NCBI GenBank assembly: GCA_964627505.1
Contig: CAZVKB010000002.1
Coordinates: 7,135 to 71,134 of the forward strand
Direction: 5' to 3'
Length of the DNA stretch: 64,000 nucleotides
DNA from: JACJWR01 sp964627505
GTDB taxonomy: Bacteria; Actinomycetota; Actinomycetes; S36-B12; UBA10799
Shown: piece after piece, positions 7,630 through 20,700 of the stretch
How the letters are laid out: every line of letters starts with the position of its first letter
Numbering within the stretch: position 1 is the stretch's first letter
Notes under the pieces: model-generated
Database searches by the model: none
What the model was told of the DNA's origin: nothing
What the model saw: the letters and a program-made list of their open reading frames with translations, nothing else
Made by a program: the position numbers and the translations under genes

Positions 7630-9399
7630 TCACCCGCGCACTGTTGCGACGATCTGATGCACGGCATTGACCAGTTCCACATCGACTCGTTCGCCGCTGG
7701 CACGGTCCTTGATTTCCACCACACCATCTGCCAAGCGCTTTCCCACAACCACGATCGTGGGCACGCCGAGTAGTTCGGCGTCGTTGAATTTCACACCCAC
7801 CGAAGGCCCCCGGCGATCATCGAACATCACGTCCAACCCGGCTTCGAGCAAGCCCGCTACCAGCACCTCGCTGGCCTCGAAAATGTCATCACTCTTGCCC
7901 GCCGCCACCACATGGACGTCTGCCGGCGCCACCGAGCGGGGCCACACGATGCCGTGCGAGTCGTAGTGCTGTTCGACAATGGCTGCGACCGCGCGCGAGA
8001 CACCAATGCCATAACTTCCCATGGTGACAGTCACTTGACGACCAGATTCGTCGAGCACTTTCAGATCGAGCGCTTCGGCATACTTGCGACCCAACTGGAA
8101 GATGTGACCAATCTCGATGCCGCGATCCAGTGAAACCGGTGCCCCACATGAGGGACAAGGATCGCCGGGCCGCACCTCGGCGGCTTCCAACACGCCATCT
8201 CCGGTGAAGTCGCGTCCTGCGACCAAATGATGGACGTGGCGGCCAGGTTCATCGGCACCGGTGATCCAGCTTGTGCCGGGGGCCACTCGCGGATCGAGCA
8301 GATAGCGCACGCCGGTGGGCTTGGCTGCGCCGAGCACGCCGGGGCCGATGTATCCCTTCACCAGCGCAGGGTGAGCCGCGAAGTCGGCTTCTTCGAACGT
8401 GCGCACCTCAGCCGGGTGCACGGCTGCTGCCAGCCGTTTGAGGTCCACCTCCCGATCGCCGGGCAGTCCGATCGCCAGCGGCGTCTGGGTGCCGTCCGGC
8501 GCCACGAGCATCACGACGACGTTCTTCAAGGTGTCTGCTGCAGTCCAGGCGCGTTCGGGGTGGGCGAGGTCTGCCCGCTCGTTGAATAGGGTGACCAGGG
8601 TGTCGATCGTCGGCGAATCAGGAGTGTCTGCGACAACAGCCGGGGGCAGATCAGCCAAATCCACAGGTTCGGGCGGGGCGGTGGTGAATGCCTCCACGTT
8701 GGCCGCAAACCCGCACGCCGCACATCGCACGAAGGTGTCTTCGCCGTGTTCGCACGGTGCGAGGAACTCTTCGCTTTTCGACCCGCCCATGGCGCCGGCC
8801 TGCGCGGAAACGATGACGTAGTTCAGTCCGAGGTTGGCGAATGTGGACTGGTAGGCGCGGCGATGGGCGTCATAGGAAATTGCCAGACCCTCGTCATCGA
8901 GGTCGAAAGAGTAAGAGTCTTTCATCACGAATTCCCGACCGCGCAGAATCCCGGCGCGGGGTCGGGCTTCATCGCGGTACTTCGTCTGAATCTGGTAGAG
9001 CGACAGCGGCAGGTCTCGGTACGAGGAGTACTCGCCCTTCACCAGGGTGGTGAACATCTCCTCGTGGGTAGGGCCGAGGAGATAGTCCGAACCGCGCCGA
9101 TCCTGCAGGCGGAACAGGGTGTCGCCGTATTCCCGCCACCGGCCAGTCTGTTCGTAGTACTCCCGCGGCAACAGGGCGGGGAAATGCACCTCCTGGAATC
9201 CGGCGGTGTCCATGTTGTCGCGCACGATGGCCTCCACCCGCCGCAGCACGCGATAGCCCAGTGGCAACCAGCTGAAGATGCCGGGCGCAACGCGACGGAC
9301 ATAGCCCGCACGCACGAGCAGGCGGTGACTGGGGACCTCCGCGTCGGCCGGGTCTTCGCGCAGAGTGCGCAGAAACAGCGACGACATCCGTAGCAGCAC
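7630..9399 (-). CDS. proS: prolyl-tRNA synthetase (bacterial type)
   Basis: A 589-residue class II aminoacyl-tRNA synthetase charging tRNA-Pro. The SSLFLRTLREDPADAEVPSHRLLVRAGYVRR start, GPTHEEMFTTLV near residue 110 (motif 2 region with TxE), YQIQTKYRDEARPRAGILRGREF (motif 2 Arg) and GSYGIGVSRAVAAIVEQ near residue 465 are clear. The region at about 225-395 is the editing/INS domain of bacterial-type ProRS. The C-terminal anticodon-binding domain carries DDRRGPSVGVKFNDAELLGVP. GTG at 9399 has AAAGGGG 8 bases upstream; an ATG at 9387 (MSSLF) is the alternative. Confidence 0.97.
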   Translation of the reverse strand: MLLRMSSLFLRTLREDPADAEVPSHRLLVRAGYVRRVAPGIFSWLPLGYRVLRRVEAIVRDNMDTAGFQEVHFPALLPREYYEQTGRWREYGDTLFRLQDRRGSDYLLGPTHEEMFTTLVKGEYSSYRDLPLSLYQIQTKYRDEARPRAGILRGREFVMKDSYSFDLDDEGLAISYDAHRRAYQSTFANLGLNYVIVSAQAGAMGGSKSEEFLAPCEHGEDTFVRCAACGFAANVEAFTTAPPEPVDLADLPPAVVADTPDSPTIDTLVTLFNERADLAHPERAWTAADTLKNVVVMLVAPDGTQTPLAIGLPGDREVDLKRLAAAVHPAEVRTFEEADFAAHPALVKGYIGPGVLGAAKPTGVRYLLDPRVAPGTSWITGADEPGRHVHHLVAGRDFTGDGVLEAAEVRPGDPCPSCGAPVSLDRGIEIGHIFQLGRKYAEALDLKVLDESGRQVTVTMGSYGIGVSRAVAAIVEQHYDSHGIVWPRSVAPADVHVVAAGKSDDIFEASEVLVAGLLEAGLDVMFDDRRGPSVGVKFNDAELLGVPTIVVVGKRLADGVVEIKDRASGERVDVELVNAVHQIVATVRG

Positions 9400-9486
9400 G
9401 GCTGATACCCCTTTCCAAGGTGAGAGGCCAGCCTATAGACCACCGCCACCACAATGTGGGCACGGTGGCGTGGGCGCAGGTGCGGG

Positions 9487-10350
9487 TCAAAAGTAGACGG
9501 TTGCCAGCGTGCCCACTTGGTGAAATCCCGCATGCTCATATGCCCGCAAGGCCGGCACGTTGTAGCTGTTGACGTACAAGCTCACCGTTGGAGCGAAACG
9601 GCGGGCGATGGCGACCGTCGCGCGCATGCCGGCGGTGCCGATCCCCTGGTTCCGCCGTTGTGGCCGCACCCACACCCCTTGGATGTGACAGGTGTGGGCG
9701 GTGACTGCGGCGATCTCGGCTTTGAACACCACACCATCAGGATCCCTGGCCAGTAGCAGCCGCTGATGAGCCACCAGCAGCGCGATCCGGGCCCGGTAAG
9801 CCGTAGCCGTGCTGCCGCGCAGTGGCGATACCCCCACTTCTTCGGTGAACATGTCGACCGAAGGCTGGTACAAATCGGTGACGTCCTCCGGTTGCGCGAT
9901 GGTGACGCGCAGCGGTTCGGGCGCGTGGCTGGAGGTTGTGCCTGGCTGCAGCCCGCGAGTGAGCAACAGCGGTTGCTCAGGGCGGAGGTCTCGGGGTGGC
10001 CCCCAAGCCGGTGCCAATGGTGGCCAGAATTCGGCGAGCAGCCACCTCGGCCCCACAATCGACACGCATCGTCGCGGAAACGCTCCCACATGCGCTCCCA
10101 ACGCTGCCGCAGCGGCGCCGGTGGCAGCGGGAGCGTCTGCTTCGGGCGCGCCACTGAGAGTCACGTTGCCGCCGACATGGGCTAAGGCCAGAAGGTGGCC
10201 ATGGCGAAAGGCCCCCCACGTGTCACCGCCCGAGCGGGACACACCTGTCATCTGGAAACGCGCGATCAGCATGGCGGCAGCGATGGGGTCGGCGTCCAAG
10301 AGCGCTCTGACCACGGGCAGGTCCGAGTCGGTCAACCGCTGAATGTCCAC
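9487..10350 (-). CDS. GNAT family N-acetyltransferase with N-terminal DUF4081
   Basis: A 287-residue protein. The first half (MDIQRLTDSDLPVVRALLDADPIAAAMLIARF and following) matches the actinobacterial DUF4081 domain. The second half is a GNAT acetyltransferase with the acetyl-CoA loop RPQRRNQGIGTAGMRATVA at about residues 228-246 and the end motif YVNSYNVPALRAYEHAGF. It would transfer an acetyl group from acetyl-CoA to an amine, but the acceptor is not known. It begins with GTG. It lies upstream of proS in the same orientation, with 87 bases between. Confidence 0.85.
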   Translation of the reverse strand: MDIQRLTDSDLPVVRALLDADPIAAAMLIARFQMTGVSRSGGDTWGAFRHGHLLALAHVGGNVTLSGAPEADAPAATGAAAAALGAHVGAFPRRCVSIVGPRWLLAEFWPPLAPAWGPPRDLRPEQPLLLTRGLQPGTTSSHAPEPLRVTIAQPEDVTDLYQPSVDMFTEEVGVSPLRGSTATAYRARIALLVAHQRLLLARDPDGVVFKAEIAAVTAHTCHIQGVWVRPQRRNQGIGTAGMRATVAIARRFAPTVSLYVNSYNVPALRAYEHAGFHQVGTLATVYF

Positions 10351-10473
10351 AGTGGCAATCTAGACCGTTCCGGACGCACAGGCAGGCAGTCGAACAGTAC
10401 CTGGACGGACCTAAATGTCCGACCTGAACCGCACGGACCCGACCGCGGATAACGTCGACGGTCGGCTGCGGAA

Positions 10474-13230
<2,757 letters not shown>

Positions 13231-13380
13231 GGTTCTCCTTTGCGAAGGTCGTGGACGTACCCGCCAACCGACGGGATCGCCCGTGGTAGCCAACCAGCGC
13301 CGGGGTGAATGAGGGCACCGGCGGGGTCGCTGCGGCCAGCCTAGCCACATCCGTCACATGAAGTAAACTTCAGGCGTCGC

Positions 13381-14529
13381 TCAACTCACAGACACTTCAG
13401 GCTCGCCTGCGCCTTCCATGGTCTCCGCTAAGCGCATCGCCTCGGCGATCAACGTTTCCACGATTTGCGCTTCTGGCACTGTGGCGATCACTTCCCCCTT
13501 GACAAAAATTTGGCCCTTGCCATTTCCAGAAGCCACGCCCAGGTCGGCATCCCGAGCCTCTCCCGGTCCGTTCACCACGCATCCCATCACCGCCACCCGC
13601 AGCGGAACATCGAGACCCTCCAACCCGGCGGTCACCTGCTCGGCCAGCGTGTACACGTCCACCTGGGCGCGGCCACAGGACGGGCAGGAGACGATCTCCA
13701 GCCCACGCTCCTTGAGGTTGAGCGACTCGAGAATCTGGTTGCCCACCCGGACTTCTTCGATCGGCGGTGCCGACAGTGACACCCGGATGGTGTCGCCAAT
13801 GCCCCTGGACAACAACGCCCCGAAGGCCACCGATGATTTGATCGTGCCCTGGAAAGTGGGTCCGGCCTCTGTCACTCCAAGGTGCAACGGGTAGTCGCAC
13901 CTCTCAGACAGCAACATGTACGCCTTGATCATCACCACCGGGTCGTGGTGTTTCACCGAGATCTTGATGTCCCGAAAGTCGTGCTCCTCGAACAGCGAGG
14001 CCTCCCACAATGCCGACTCCACCAGCGCCTCGGGAGTGGCTTTGCCGTACTTGGCCATCAGGCGTTTGTCCAGCGACCCGGCGTTCACACCGATCCGGAT
14101 CGGGGTGCCGTGGTCTCTGGCGGCTTTGGCGATCTCGCCCACCTTGTCGTCGAAACGTTTGATGTTCCCGGGATTCACCCGCACTCCCGCACATCCGGCT
14201 TCGATGGCGGCAAACACGTACTTGGGCTGGAAGTGAATATCGGCGATCACCGGGATTCCCGACTTCCGAGCAATCTGCGGCAGCGCTTCGGCATCGTCCT
14301 GGCTCGGTACCGCCACCCGCACCACCTGGCACCCGGCCGCGGTGAGTTCGGCGATCTGCTGCAACGTGGCATTCACGTCGGCGGTCACTGTGGTGCACAT
14401 GCTTTGCACGCTCACCGGCGCTCCCCCACCCACCGCCACCGGATGACGCGGATGGTCCAGCAGGATCTGCCTGGTGGGCCGCCGCGGTGCGACGGTGGAC
14501 ACGGACGGAATACCGAGCGCAATGGTCAT
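13381..14529 (-). CDS. ispG: flavodoxin-dependent 4-hydroxy-3-methylbut-2-enyl-diphosphate synthase
   Basis: A 382-residue IspG (GcpE), the iron-sulfur enzyme of the MEP isoprenoid pathway that reduces MEcPP to HMBPP. Signatures are PVSVQSMCTTVTADV near residue 40, INPG-type RVNPGNIKRFDDKV near 118, SCPSCGRAQVD near 281 and GCVVNGPGEARDADLG near 315; these contain the cysteines of the 4Fe-4S cluster. GAGGAGAG lies just before the ATG. Together with idi at 43.8 kb it shows that the organism makes isoprenoids by the MEP route and also carries an IPP isomerase. Confidence 0.97.
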   Translation of the reverse strand: MTIALGIPSVSTVAPRRPTRQILLDHPRHPVAVGGGAPVSVQSMCTTVTADVNATLQQIAELTAAGCQVVRVAVPSQDDAEALPQIARKSGIPVIADIHFQPKYVFAAIEAGCAGVRVNPGNIKRFDDKVGEIAKAARDHGTPIRIGVNAGSLDKRLMAKYGKATPEALVESALWEASLFEEHDFRDIKISVKHHDPVVMIKAYMLLSERCDYPLHLGVTEAGPTFQGTIKSSVAFGALLSRGIGDTIRVSLSAPPIEEVRVGNQILESLNLKERGLEIVSCPSCGRAQVDVYTLAEQVTAGLEGLDVPLRVAVMGCVVNGPGEARDADLGVASGNGKGQIFVKGEVIATVPEAQIVETLIAEAMRLAETMEGAGEPEVSVS

Positions 14530-14621
14530 GATGCTCTCCTCAACAAAGCGATACCCGCCATTATCGCCCCTGGGCCAGATGTCGCCTTGTCGAAGGTGCC
14601 GTGTCGTATAGCGTGTCGGTC

Positions 14622-15344
14622 ATGTCTTCCACCCGTGGCCTGCGTCGTTCGGCGCATTTGCTGGGCACATTTCGCTTGGAGCAGACGCAGCCCGAGGTCT
14701 TTTACCGCGCGATTGCCGAAGACAGCATCGACCTGATCTCCGACTATGCCCGAGTAGGCGATGCCCTTGTGCTCGATGTCGGCGCCGGTCGGGAGCAGTT
14801 CGCAGAAGTATTCGCCGCCCACGGCGCTCGCTACATCGCCATCGACCCGGATGTCTCGCTGCTCGACGACACCCCGGCGAGTCGTTCCACAGTGGTGGGT
14901 GACGGCTACCACCTGCCGTTCGCCGACGGCAGCAGCGACATCACGTTCTGTTCGAACGTGCTGGAGCATGTGACGGATCCCGCGCGTCTAGTCGCGGAAC
15001 TGGCCCGGGTGACTGCACCGGGTGGAGTCATCGCGGTCTCCTACAGCAACTGGCTGGGACCCTGGGGCGGCCACGAGACCTCGCCCTACCACTATTTCGG
15101 CGGGCACTGGGCAGCCCGCCGATATACCCGCCACTACGGGCACCCGCCGAAGAACCGTCTGGGCGTCAACATGTACGCGCTGTCGGTGGCGGAGGGCTTG
15201 CGAATCGCCCGCCCCACGCCGGGCACCACGTTGCTGGACGCGCGACCGCGGTATCACCCGGATTGGGCAACCTGGGTGCTCGCGATCCCCGGCCTGCGCG
15301 AGTTCATCACTTGGAACCTCTGGTTTGTCTTGCGTAAGGTATGA
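14622..15344 (+). CDS. class I SAM-dependent methyltransferase
   Basis: A 240-residue methyltransferase of the type-11 Rossmann family. VLDVGAGREQFAEVFAA near residue 45 is the SAM-binding motif I, YIAIDPDVSLLDD is motif II, and ITFCSNVLEHVTDPARLVAELARV near 105-128 is the post-motif region. The substrate is unknown. It is the first gene of a plus-strand glycan-related group and overlaps the following acyltransferase gene by ATGA. A GTG at 14601 is in frame, but the ATG at 14622 gives the better N-terminus. The gene is divergent from ispG. Confidence 0.85.
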   Translation: MSSTRGLRRSAHLLGTFRLEQTQPEVFYRAIAEDSIDLISDYARVGDALVLDVGAGREQFAEVFAAHGARYIAIDPDVSLLDDTPASRSTVVGDGYHLPFADGSSDITFCSNVLEHVTDPARLVAELARVTAPGGVIAVSYSNWLGPWGGHETSPYHYFGGHWAARRYTRHYGHPPKNRLGVNMYALSVAEGLRIARPTPGTTLLDARPRYHPDWATWVLAIPGLREFITWNLWFVLRKV

Positions 15345-17311
15345 CCCAAATGACCACCATAACCACCAGTGCAGGCACCGACAGCGACATTTCCAACCAG
15401 CAGGAGCCGACCGGCACACGCTGGTCCCACATCAAAGCGCTTGATGGCCTGCGGGCAGTCGCCGTCCTTGCCGTGATGATTTTTCACTTCGGTTCAGGCT
15501 TCCTCTCAGGCGGCTTTCTGGGGGTGGATCTCTTCTTCGTCCTCAGCGGTTTTCTCATCACCTCACTGCTCGTGGTCGAGTGGCGGCGTTGGGGCGGCAT
15601 CGACATGTTCGCCTTTTGGGGCCGCCGCATCCGACGCCTGATGCCAGCCCTCATCGTCGTGACTATCTTCACGTTGATCCTGGCGTGGGCAATCGATCAC
15701 CCGCGCGGCGGCAGCAACGGTTTTGATGCGCTGGCGTCACTGGTGTATCTGAACAATTGGAACCAGGTGATCGATGGTTCGAACTACTTTGACTCGTTCG
15801 TCGGGCCCTCGCCGTTTCTCCACACTTGGTCTTTGGCAATTGAAGAGCAGTTCTACCTGGTGTGGCCGCCGGTGTTGTTGGTGCTCCTGGCGAAGTGGCG
15901 CGGAAAGTTGAGCAACGTCGCAGTCGTCGTCATCGGAGTCGTGCTGTTGTCTGCGGTGCTCATGGCTGTGCGGTATTCCGATGCGAATCCCACCGTGGCC
16001 TACGTCTCCACCGACACCCGACTGCAGACGATCGGCTTGGGCGCTCTCATTGCCCTCTTCACCGCCGGAGCCGCCGGAGCGACGGCACCGACGTTCTTTG
16101 GCCGGCATCGATTCTTGGCGCAAGTGGTCTCCCTGGCCCTCATCGTCGCTCTGATTATCGGTTTCGCCACGGTTGATGGGATGGATCCTTGGATGTATCG
16201 GGGTGGCTATCTGCTGTTTGCCGCCATCTCTGGACTTCTGATTTGGGTGGTGGTCACAGCACCCAGCACTGCGATCTCGCGCGCATTGTCGATTCGTCCA
16301 GCCGTAGCGATCGGTGTGATCAGCTATGGCCTCTATCTCTGGCACTGGCCGATGTACGTCTTTCTCACTCCGGAATCCACCCGACTAGACGGCGCAGCGC
16401 TGTTCGCCACGCGAACCGCCTTGACGTTCGCTGCCGCCATCGGCAGCTATTTCGCCATCGAACGGCCCATCCGTCGGCGGGCAGTCCGGGATCGGTTCGG
16501 TCCGCGTGCGGAAACGGCGGTGATGGTTGTGGGTGTGCTGGTGGCCATGGCCATTGCGGTGACCACACTGGCCACACGCCCAGCCGTGGCCAAGGACGGC
16601 ATGTCTGTGGCCACCTCGTCGAATGCAACCTTCGGCGCCACCCGCACACTGCTGTACGGCGACTCTGTGACATTCGCCATCAACAAAGACTTTGACGAGG
16701 CAGCACACCCGAACATCGATCCCGTTGCCAGTTCCTGGCTTGGCTGCCCCTCGTTGCCGCTGACCCAGCGCATCGAAGGCGTAGATGAGCCTCCGCGGGA
16801 CTATTGCCAAAAGTGGTACTCCACCTGGCAGCAGACCATGGTGCAGGCCAATCCGGACGTGGCGTTGATGTTCGCCGGACAATGGCTGATGTTCGACACC
16901 GTGAAAGATGGCGAAGTGCTCGAGTTCGGTACCCCGCAATGGCGGGACTACATGACCGCGCAATGGGATGCCTACATCGGACCGATGACCGAACAGGTTC
17001 CCACTGTCGCCATCGTGAATGAGCCCTGTTACCGACTGTATGCCGGCGGTGGCTCTTTCCACGCCTCGATCCTCAACGACGATCAGAGAATCGAGACGAT
17101 GAACCAGTTCCTGGCGGACTATGCAGCCGAGCGAGGACTACCCATCGTGGATTTCTACGACTTCCGCTGTGGCCCTGGGAAGGATCCCGAAATCATCGGC
17201 GGAACTAAGGCCACTGACGACGGCGTCCATCCCACACCCGAAGCAAATCAATACATCTGGGATTGGCTCGCCAGCGAGATCACCCGCTTGTCGCAAACCC
17301 AAGACACCTGA
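15341..17311 (+). CDS. acyltransferase 3 / SGNH-domain membrane protein (OafA type)
   Basis: A 656-residue integral membrane O-acyltransferase. Residues 30-400 form the acyltransferase-3 domain, starting with KALDGLRAVAVLAVMIFHFG (catalytic His in the first helix) and followed by about ten hydrophobic helices. After residue 420 comes an extracytoplasmic SGNH domain with LLYGDSVTF (GDS serine) near 445 and DDGVHPTPEANQ near 627 (Asp/His pair). Such fusions acetylate or otherwise acylate surface polysaccharides. The start overlaps the methyltransferase stop, and the neighbouring AftD-like and GT4 genes support a role in decorating a cell-envelope glycan. Confidence 0.9.
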   Translation: MTQMTTITTSAGTDSDISNQQEPTGTRWSHIKALDGLRAVAVLAVMIFHFGSGFLSGGFLGVDLFFVLSGFLITSLLVVEWRRWGGIDMFAFWGRRIRRLMPALIVVTIFTLILAWAIDHPRGGSNGFDALASLVYLNNWNQVIDGSNYFDSFVGPSPFLHTWSLAIEEQFYLVWPPVLLVLLAKWRGKLSNVAVVVIGVVLLSAVLMAVRYSDANPTVAYVSTDTRLQTIGLGALIALFTAGAAGATAPTFFGRHRFLAQVVSLALIVALIIGFATVDGMDPWMYRGGYLLFAAISGLLIWVVVTAPSTAISRALSIRPAVAIGVISYGLYLWHWPMYVFLTPESTRLDGAALFATRTALTFAAAIGSYFAIERPIRRRAVRDRFGPRAETAVMVVGVLVAMAIAVTTLATRPAVAKDGMSVATSSNATFGATRTLLYGDSVTFAINKDFDEAAHPNIDPVASSWLGCPSLPLTQRIEGVDEPPRDYCQKWYSTWQQTMVQANPDVALMFAGQWLMFDTVKDGEVLEFGTPQWRDYMTAQWDAYIGPMTEQVPTVAIVNEPCYRLYAGGGSFHASILNDDQRIETMNQFLADYAAERGLPIVDFYDFRCGPGKDPEIIGGTKATDDGVHPTPEANQYIWDWLASEITRLSQTQDT

Positions 17312-17386
17312 GATCCAACCGCCGCCGCACCGCGAACAAGTCCAACCGCCGCACCGCAACCGGTTCCGCTCACGGACTAGTTCCAG

Positions 17387-17788
17387 TCACGGACTCGGGC
17401 TCCGAGCAACTTCCACCCGGCGATTCAACCCGAAGGTGGCAATGCCGGCGATACCCACGATCATCGAGGAGCCCACCAAACCGGCCGCCAGCAGGCGCTG
17501 TCGCGAGGTGGCTTGTTGACAACTGGCAGTTGCCCGCGGGGTGCTGGTAGTCGCGTTTCCGCAGATCAGTGTTTCCCCTGTGGCACCTGCCACGGTCACG
17601 GGCCAGTAGACAGCCACTCCGGCCCACATCAACAGACACAGGACTATCGCCAAGGAGAGTTTGCTACCCCGGCTGAGGACCGCCACATCCCGCTGCGACC
17701 GACCGGGTGACGGTGCCGCAGACTCAGCAGCCCTGGCTGTGTGGGCGGACACGCCGGGACTCGCTACTCCACTAGACTCTGGCACCAT
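17387..17788 (-). CDS. small two-helix membrane protein, unknown function
   Basis: A 133-residue open frame on the opposite strand within the glycan group. After a polar Ser/Ala/Pro-rich N-terminus it has two hydrophobic segments, at about residues 43-67 (LSLAIVLCLLMWAGVAVYW) and 103-123 (LLAAGLVGSSMIVGIAGIA). Between them lies a loop with two cysteines and a short basic tail, which looks like a real membrane hairpin rather than a shadow. Its ATG and the ATG of the divergent AftD-like gene overlap base for base. A downstream GTG (VSAHTAR) is a possible alternative. I do not recognise the family. Confidence 0.55.
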   Translation of the reverse strand: MVPESSGVASPGVSAHTARAAESAAPSPGRSQRDVAVLSRGSKLSLAIVLCLLMWAGVAVYWPVTVAGATGETLICGNATTSTPRATASCQQATSRQRLLAAGLVGSSMIVGIAGIATFGLNRRVEVARSPSP

Positions 17789-20700
17789 GCTGTCTCTCTC
17801 CCACCGGTCGAACGGGGTGTCGTCCCCAACGGTTGTATCGGCCCGGGAGAAACTTGTCTACGCCGTGCTCGGTCTACTTCTACTCTTGTTGCTATTCACG
17901 AGTCAACGCGGGCTCTTCACCCCTGATATCAAACCAGAGGTTTACCTTAACCCGATCCTACGGCTGAAACTGGACCTCGGCACCTGGCTACCCAACCCCA
18001 GTTTGGGCACATCGAATTACAACATGGGTCTGGCCCCGTATGACGGCCTCAACGCCGCGCTGCATGTTGCGGGCGTTCCGCCGGAAGCGGCACCTCGAAT
18101 CATTCGGTGGGTCTTCTATCTCTTGGGTGCGTGGGGCGCCGTGAGGCTGATTCGCACCCTGGCACCCGGCGCGGACTCGCCGGCCCTCAGGTTGACCACG
18201 GCAGTTGTCTTCGTGCTCAATCCCTACTCTGTTGTGGCTGGCAGCACGGCTGCGATTCTGATCCCCTACACGCTGTTCCCATGGTTCCTGGCAGCCACCA
18301 TCAGTACCCTGCGCAATCGTTCTTGGCGCTCGGCCGCCGCTGCCGCGTTGCTGTTCGCCGCGATGACCGGAATGAATGTGGGGGCTGTGCCGCTGTTGCA
18401 ACTCGCTGCGCTCCCAGCACTTGTGGGCTGGTTACTGTGGCGCCGCGAAATCACTGTCCGCCATGCGCTGGCAGGTTTGACCAAACTCGCCACGCTGAGT
18501 GTCGGGGTGTCGCTGTACTGGCTGTTGCCCTCGGTATTTGCCGCAGGAGCTGCCACCACGGTTATCGACAATTCCGAAACTCTGACCAGCGTCGCCAGCA
18601 CCAGCAGTTGGTCTGAAGTATTGCGTGGCCTTGGTCTTTGGCCGCTGTATGGGCAGTCGATCAGTGGCCCCTGGCAACCAGGTTTCGTCCCCTATCTCGC
18701 CGATATCGCCGTAATCTTGGCCTCATTCGCGGTCTTGGTGCTGGCAATTTTGGGAACTGTCGTCACGAAGTTGCCGGTGCGCACATTGATTCTGGCGCTG
18801 TTCTTGGTGGTCGGCTCGGTGATGGTGGGGATGCACCCACCGGAACACCCCTCGCCCCTGGGCCGTCTATTGTTACGCGCTTTCGAAGCGTTCCCCAGCC
18901 TGCTGGCATTGCGCACCACCAACAAAGCCGGTGCCGGCGTGGCCCTCGCCCTCACGTTCGGGGTGGCTCTGCTGGTGGTCTGGCTCAGTCGGCGCCAACT
19001 CAGCGGGCTCATGCGAGCAACAAGTCTGACGATGGTGGCGGCGACCGTGCTACTGGCCTCACAGCCGGTGTGGGCAGGCCAGTGGTTCTTGGGTCGGTGG
19101 GCAATCCCGGACTACTGGCAGCGCGCCTCCAACTATTTGAACACCTCGCAACCAGGTCGACTGTGGTTCGTACCCGGCGAGGTGCTCGCCCACTACACGT
19201 GGAGCACTTCCAGTGTGGACGACGTCAACCTGTCGTGGTTCGGCAATCGGGAATCTCTCGTGCGCACCGTATTGCCGACTGAAAGTCCGGAATCCACCAA
19301 CTTGCTGTTCGCCATCGATAATCAGTTGCAAAACGGCCGTGCCACCGGAAATTCGCTGTCCTACATGGCGGCATTGCTTGGGGCTGATCAACTGTTAGTT
19401 CGCAATGACACGAACTGGGAGGATTACGACGGCGCGGCACCCGACCAGGTGATGGCGCAGGTGCAAGCCGATCCGGGGCTGTCCCCCATCGTCGCTTTCG
19501 GATCTCCCGGCGAAAATGTGGACCTGCCGGTGACTGCCACCGAGCCGGCGCCATCCCCATTGGCGGTGTTCGCGGTTCCCGGTGCGCAACCACCCACACG
19601 GGCACTTCCGGAAGACGCCACCACCGTTCTGGTGGGTGATGGTTTGGGCATCATCAACACCCGATCCTTCGGATTGTTGCCAGCGGAACCGGTGCTGCGC
19701 TATGCCTACCAGTTGGACCGTGACCAAGCGCTGGCACTCACGGGGGCTAGCCACAGGTGGCTGTTGACCGATACCAATCGGCGAACCGAAGTCGCCTCCG
19801 GTCACTTACGCGACGCGGTCGGCCCGCTACTCACTCCGGAGCAGATCCCAGCCAGCACTCGGGCATTGGGGAGTGAGGGTGATCAGACTGTTGCCTACTA
19901 CAAGGGAATCGATAGCCTCAGCGCATCCACTTACGGGGTGATGGGGCGAGGCGGGCTCTACGGCAACCCGAACTACGCAGTGGATGGCGACTCGAACACA
20001 GCGTGGGTCGCGGGTGTGTTCGCAGACGCTACTGGCGAATGGTTGGAATTGCGTTTTGACCAGCCGCAGCCGCTAGACGTCGTGCAGATTCAATCGCTGG
20101 TGACCGGGGAGAGCCGGATCTCCAGTTTCACCATCCAGGCCGATGAGCAAGCTCGGACTGCTGTGGTCCGCCCCGACGGCACCGCCACTACGGATTTCCG
20201 CGGGCTCACCAGCGACACGCTGCGCATCACAGTCGGCGGCGAAGACAACCCAGGCGTGAGCCCGGTCGGGATTTCTGAGCTCAGGATCGACGGTGTGGAG
20301 ATCCAGCGCGGCGCCCGGCTGCCCCAAACCATGTCGGCCATCGCCGACCTCGATGGCGGGGCGTTCGCGGACGAACTCGCCACGAGCCCGATCGACATCA
20401 TGATGACGCAGAGTTATGACTCGATTGGCCTGCTCGATGATCAGCCGGTGATGTTGCGGGCCTTCTCCCTGCCCGTGAACAAGACCTACCAGGCGCATGG
20501 ATTCGTGCGACCGACAATCCCCGGCACGCTACCCATCCAAGACGAACGCGGCTGCGCCCGAATCGCCACATTGGATGGCGAACCGCTGTGGGCCGCCCCC
20601 CTCCTGGGAGCAGTGTCAGCCACGGATCCATGGCCTTTCACCACCTGTGACCCAGTCTTCGTCAGTGCCGGGTCACACGAGTTGGCACCCGTCCCGGAGA

